DNA of 7,236 bases from an uncultured Eubacteriales bacterium (GTDB taxonomy: Bacteria > Bacillota > Clostridia > Oscillospirales > CAG-272), in contig CAKSJC010000079.1 of assembly GCA_934462885.1 (NCBI GenBank), positions 1 through 7,236 of the forward strand. The letters are read 5' to 3'. The notes under the pieces are model-generated. The model saw only the letters and a program-made list of their open reading frames with translations, did no database searches and was not told where the DNA came from. A program made the translations under genes and the position numbers. Positions 5,980 to 7,236 of this stretch are shown piece by piece. Numbering within the stretch: position 1 is the first letter of the stretch; each line of letters begins with the position of its first letter.

Positions 5980-6588
5980 ATGTCTGAAAATCTTGAACCC
6001 CTTGAGAGACTTTGCGATATGTTCCGAAAGTTAGACGGAGTAGGAAAAAAATCTGCAGCGCGATATGCTTTCAATGTGTTAAGCTTTACCGAAGAGGAAG
6101 CTTACGATTTTGCAAAAGCCATAATCGACGCCAAGACAGGAATACACCGCTGCTCTGTTTGCTGCAACATAACTGCGGGAGACAAATGCGGAATTTGCAC
6201 ATCGGATAAAAGAGATCACTCGACGATATGCGTTGTAGAAGATCCCAAAGCGCTCATGGCTATCGAAAAAACAAGGCAATATAACGGAGTATACCATGTT
6301 CTCCACGGAACCATATCTCCTATGAAAGGTATAACTCCTGATAAACTCACAATACAAAATCTAATATCCCGTCTTGCCCACAGTGAAAATACCGTGAAAG
6401 AACTGATACTTGCCACAAACCCAACAGTGGAAGGCGAAGCTACCGCTATGTATATTGCAAAACTCGCGGCTCCACTCGGGGTAAACGTGACCCGAATTGC
6501 AAACGGTGTTCCGGTAGGCGGCGATCTCGAATACGCTGATGAAGTCACCCTCCGCCGCGCAATCGAAGGTAGATACTCGCTTAACTGA
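5980..6588 (+). CDS. recR: Recombination mediator protein RecR
   Basis: RecR works with RecO (and RecF) to load RecA on SSB-coated single-stranded gaps during recombinational repair. From the ATG at 5980 it has 202 residues, the usual size. A helix-hairpin-helix lies at the N-terminus (LDGVGKKSAARYAF, 18-31). It is followed by the C4 zinc finger, Cys58-Cys61 and Cys70-Cys73. The Toprim domain begins at ICVVEDPKAL (83-92, acidic Glu87), continues through YHVLHGTISPMKGITPDKL and ILATNPTVEGEATAMYIA, and ends in the typical TRIANGVPVGGDLEYADEVTL. All hallmarks are intact. An in-frame TTG at 5974 overlapping the ebfC stop could add two residues, but the ATG at 5980 gives the canonical N-terminus. 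Only a weak GGGG (5964-5967) precedes it, so translation is probably coupled to ebfC, whose stop ends 2 nt earlier. A terminator follows, closing the cluster. Confidence 0.96.
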   Translation: MSENLEPLERLCDMFRKLDGVGKKSAARYAFNVLSFTEEEAYDFAKAIIDAKTGIHRCSVCCNITAGDKCGICTSDKRDHSTICVVEDPKALMAIEKTRQYNGVYHVLHGTISPMKGITPDKLTIQNLISRLAHSENTVKELILATNPTVEGEATAMYIAKLAAPLGVNVTRIANGVPVGGDLEYADEVTLRRAIEGRYSLN

Positions 6589-6633
6589 ATCGGCAGAAAA
6601 AAGATAACATATATAAATTTATAATACTGCATC

Positions 6634-6667
6634 AAAAATAGGATATGTTTTTACATATCCTATTTTT
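6634..6667. terminator. Bidirectional terminator between recR and the hydroxyacid dehydrogenase gene
   Basis: A perfect 15-bp stem pairs 6634-6648 (AAAAATAGGATATGT) with 6653-6667 around a TTTT loop. T-rich sequence flanks it on both strands because the stem ends in A5/T5. It lies 45 nt after the recR stop and 40 nt beyond the stop of the convergent minus-strand gene, so it can end transcription from both sides. The stem is AT-rich, with only four G-C pairs. Confidence 0.85.
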
Positions 6668-6707
6668 ATTTTGCTATTTTAATATGACAGCGTAAATTAA
6701 TTGAGTA

Positions 6708-7236
6708 TTAAAATACTCTGTTCAAGCCGCATCCGTTTTTAACAAACGAATCAAGATTTTTGTCAAGAATATCCATAAGCCTAAGTCTTGCTTCTTTTGA
6801 AGTCCAAGCGCAGTGCGGCGTTATTACGGCGTTCGGCGCTGAGAGAAGCGGATTGGCGGGATCTGCAGGTTCAACTGAAAGTACGTCTGCTCCGACGCCT
6901 GAAAGTTTACCGCTCTTTAGAGCGTCCGCAACATCCGACTCATTAAAAACAGCTCCGCGGGATGTATTAATAAGCACCGCCCCATCCTTTATTTTGGATA
7001 TAAATCGGCGATCAACCATTCCGCGCGTTTCGTCCGTAAGCGGACAATGGAAAGATATATAGTCGCTTTTTGCAATAAGTTCTTCAGGAGTTGTAAATTC
7101 AATCCCGTTCTCGATTCCTGATATTTTGCTTCTCTTTGTAGCCAAAACCCTCATATCAAACGCCTTGCATATCTCGGCAAACTTCATTCCGATAGCACCG
7201 CAGCCGTAAACTCCTACTGTTTTGCCGGCCAGTTCA
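6708..7236 (-). CDS. D-isomer-specific 2-hydroxyacid dehydrogenase, C-terminal part (glycerate-dehydrogenase-like)
   Basis: The frame stays open to the window edge, so 175 C-terminal residues are seen and the N-terminal part lies beyond 7236; the ATG at 7187 falls inside the Rossmann fold and is not the start. These enzymes reduce 2-keto acids to D-2-hydroxy acids with NAD(P)H. The NAD-binding motif is VGVYGCGAIG (visible residues 7-16), followed by the nucleotide-domain helix. The catalytic trio is present: Arg93 in INTSRGAV, Glu122 in DVLSVEP and His141 in ITPHCAW. The last stretch, AWTSKEARLRLMDILDKNL, resembles glycerate/hydroxypyruvate dehydrogenases more than D-lactate or phosphoglycerate dehydrogenases, but without the N-terminal substrate-binding part the substrate remains open. 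No ACT domain follows, so it is not the long form of SerA. It is convergent with recR and shares its terminator. Confidence 0.93.
   Translation of the reverse strand, partial: ELAGKTVGVYGCGAIGMKFAEICKAFDMRVLATKRSKISGIENGIEFTTPEELIAKSDYISFHCPLTDETRGMVDRRFISKIKDGAVLINTSRGAVFNESDVADALKSGKLSGVGADVLSVEPADPANPLLSAPNAVITPHCAWTSKEARLRLMDILDKNLDSFVKNGCGLNRVF

Noticed and set aside
6216..6635. 139-codon minus-strand ORF opposite recR
   Set aside because: It is antisense to the conserved Toprim domain of RecR, its translation resembles no family, and it has no convincing ribosome binding site. It is a shadow of recR codon usage.

Overview
The window looks like chromosomal DNA from an anaerobic, Clostridia-type Firmicute, most likely uncultured and gut-associated. 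The main evidence is a long-form (Alu-domain-bearing) SRP RNA directly followed by dnaX, ebfC/yaaK and recR, which is the classic Bacillota arrangement. Base composition is moderate, ribosome binding sites are purine-rich GGAGG types, and promoters are of the sigma-A type. No tRNA, CRISPR array, insertion sequence or complete mobile element is visible.

Layout: (1) 1-681, plus strand: the 3' part of a gene whose start lies outside the window. It resembles a fragment of the large 'polyvalent' proteins carried by phages and conjugative elements, and it ends abruptly, so it is probably a mobile-element remnant. A strong hairpin terminator (707-744) separates it from the next gene. (2) 757-1971, minus strand: an FAD-dependent oxidoreductase of unknown substrate, with its own promoter in a 156-bp divergent region. 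(3) 2128-3399, plus strand: enolase, with all catalytic residues intact, closed by a terminator at 3472-3518. (4) About 3620-3953: SRP RNA with an extended -10 promoter and a 29-nt closing helix joining its two ends. (5) 3974-6588: the dnaX-ebfC-recR replication and repair cluster. (6) A 15-bp bidirectional terminator shared with the convergent last gene, 6708-7236, minus strand, a D-2-hydroxyacid dehydrogenase (glycerate-dehydrogenase-like) cut by the window edge.

How the genes work together: dnaX (clamp loader), ebfC (nucleoid-associated protein) and recR (recombinational repair) form one tight transcription unit behind the SRP RNA. There is almost no room between the RNA and dnaX for a separate promoter. 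Enolase is a stand-alone glycolytic gene. The two minus-strand genes are metabolic oxidoreductases with no evident link to the rest.

Most of the window is housekeeping, and I see no convincing new defence or other novel system. The points worth a second look are the truncated, compositionally split polyvalent-type fragment at the left edge, an A8 tract plus hairpin in dnaX where a one-base slip in either direction would truncate the protein before its C-terminal domain, an SRP RNA with inverted loop-closing base pairs, and the missing promoter space between the SRP RNA and dnaX.
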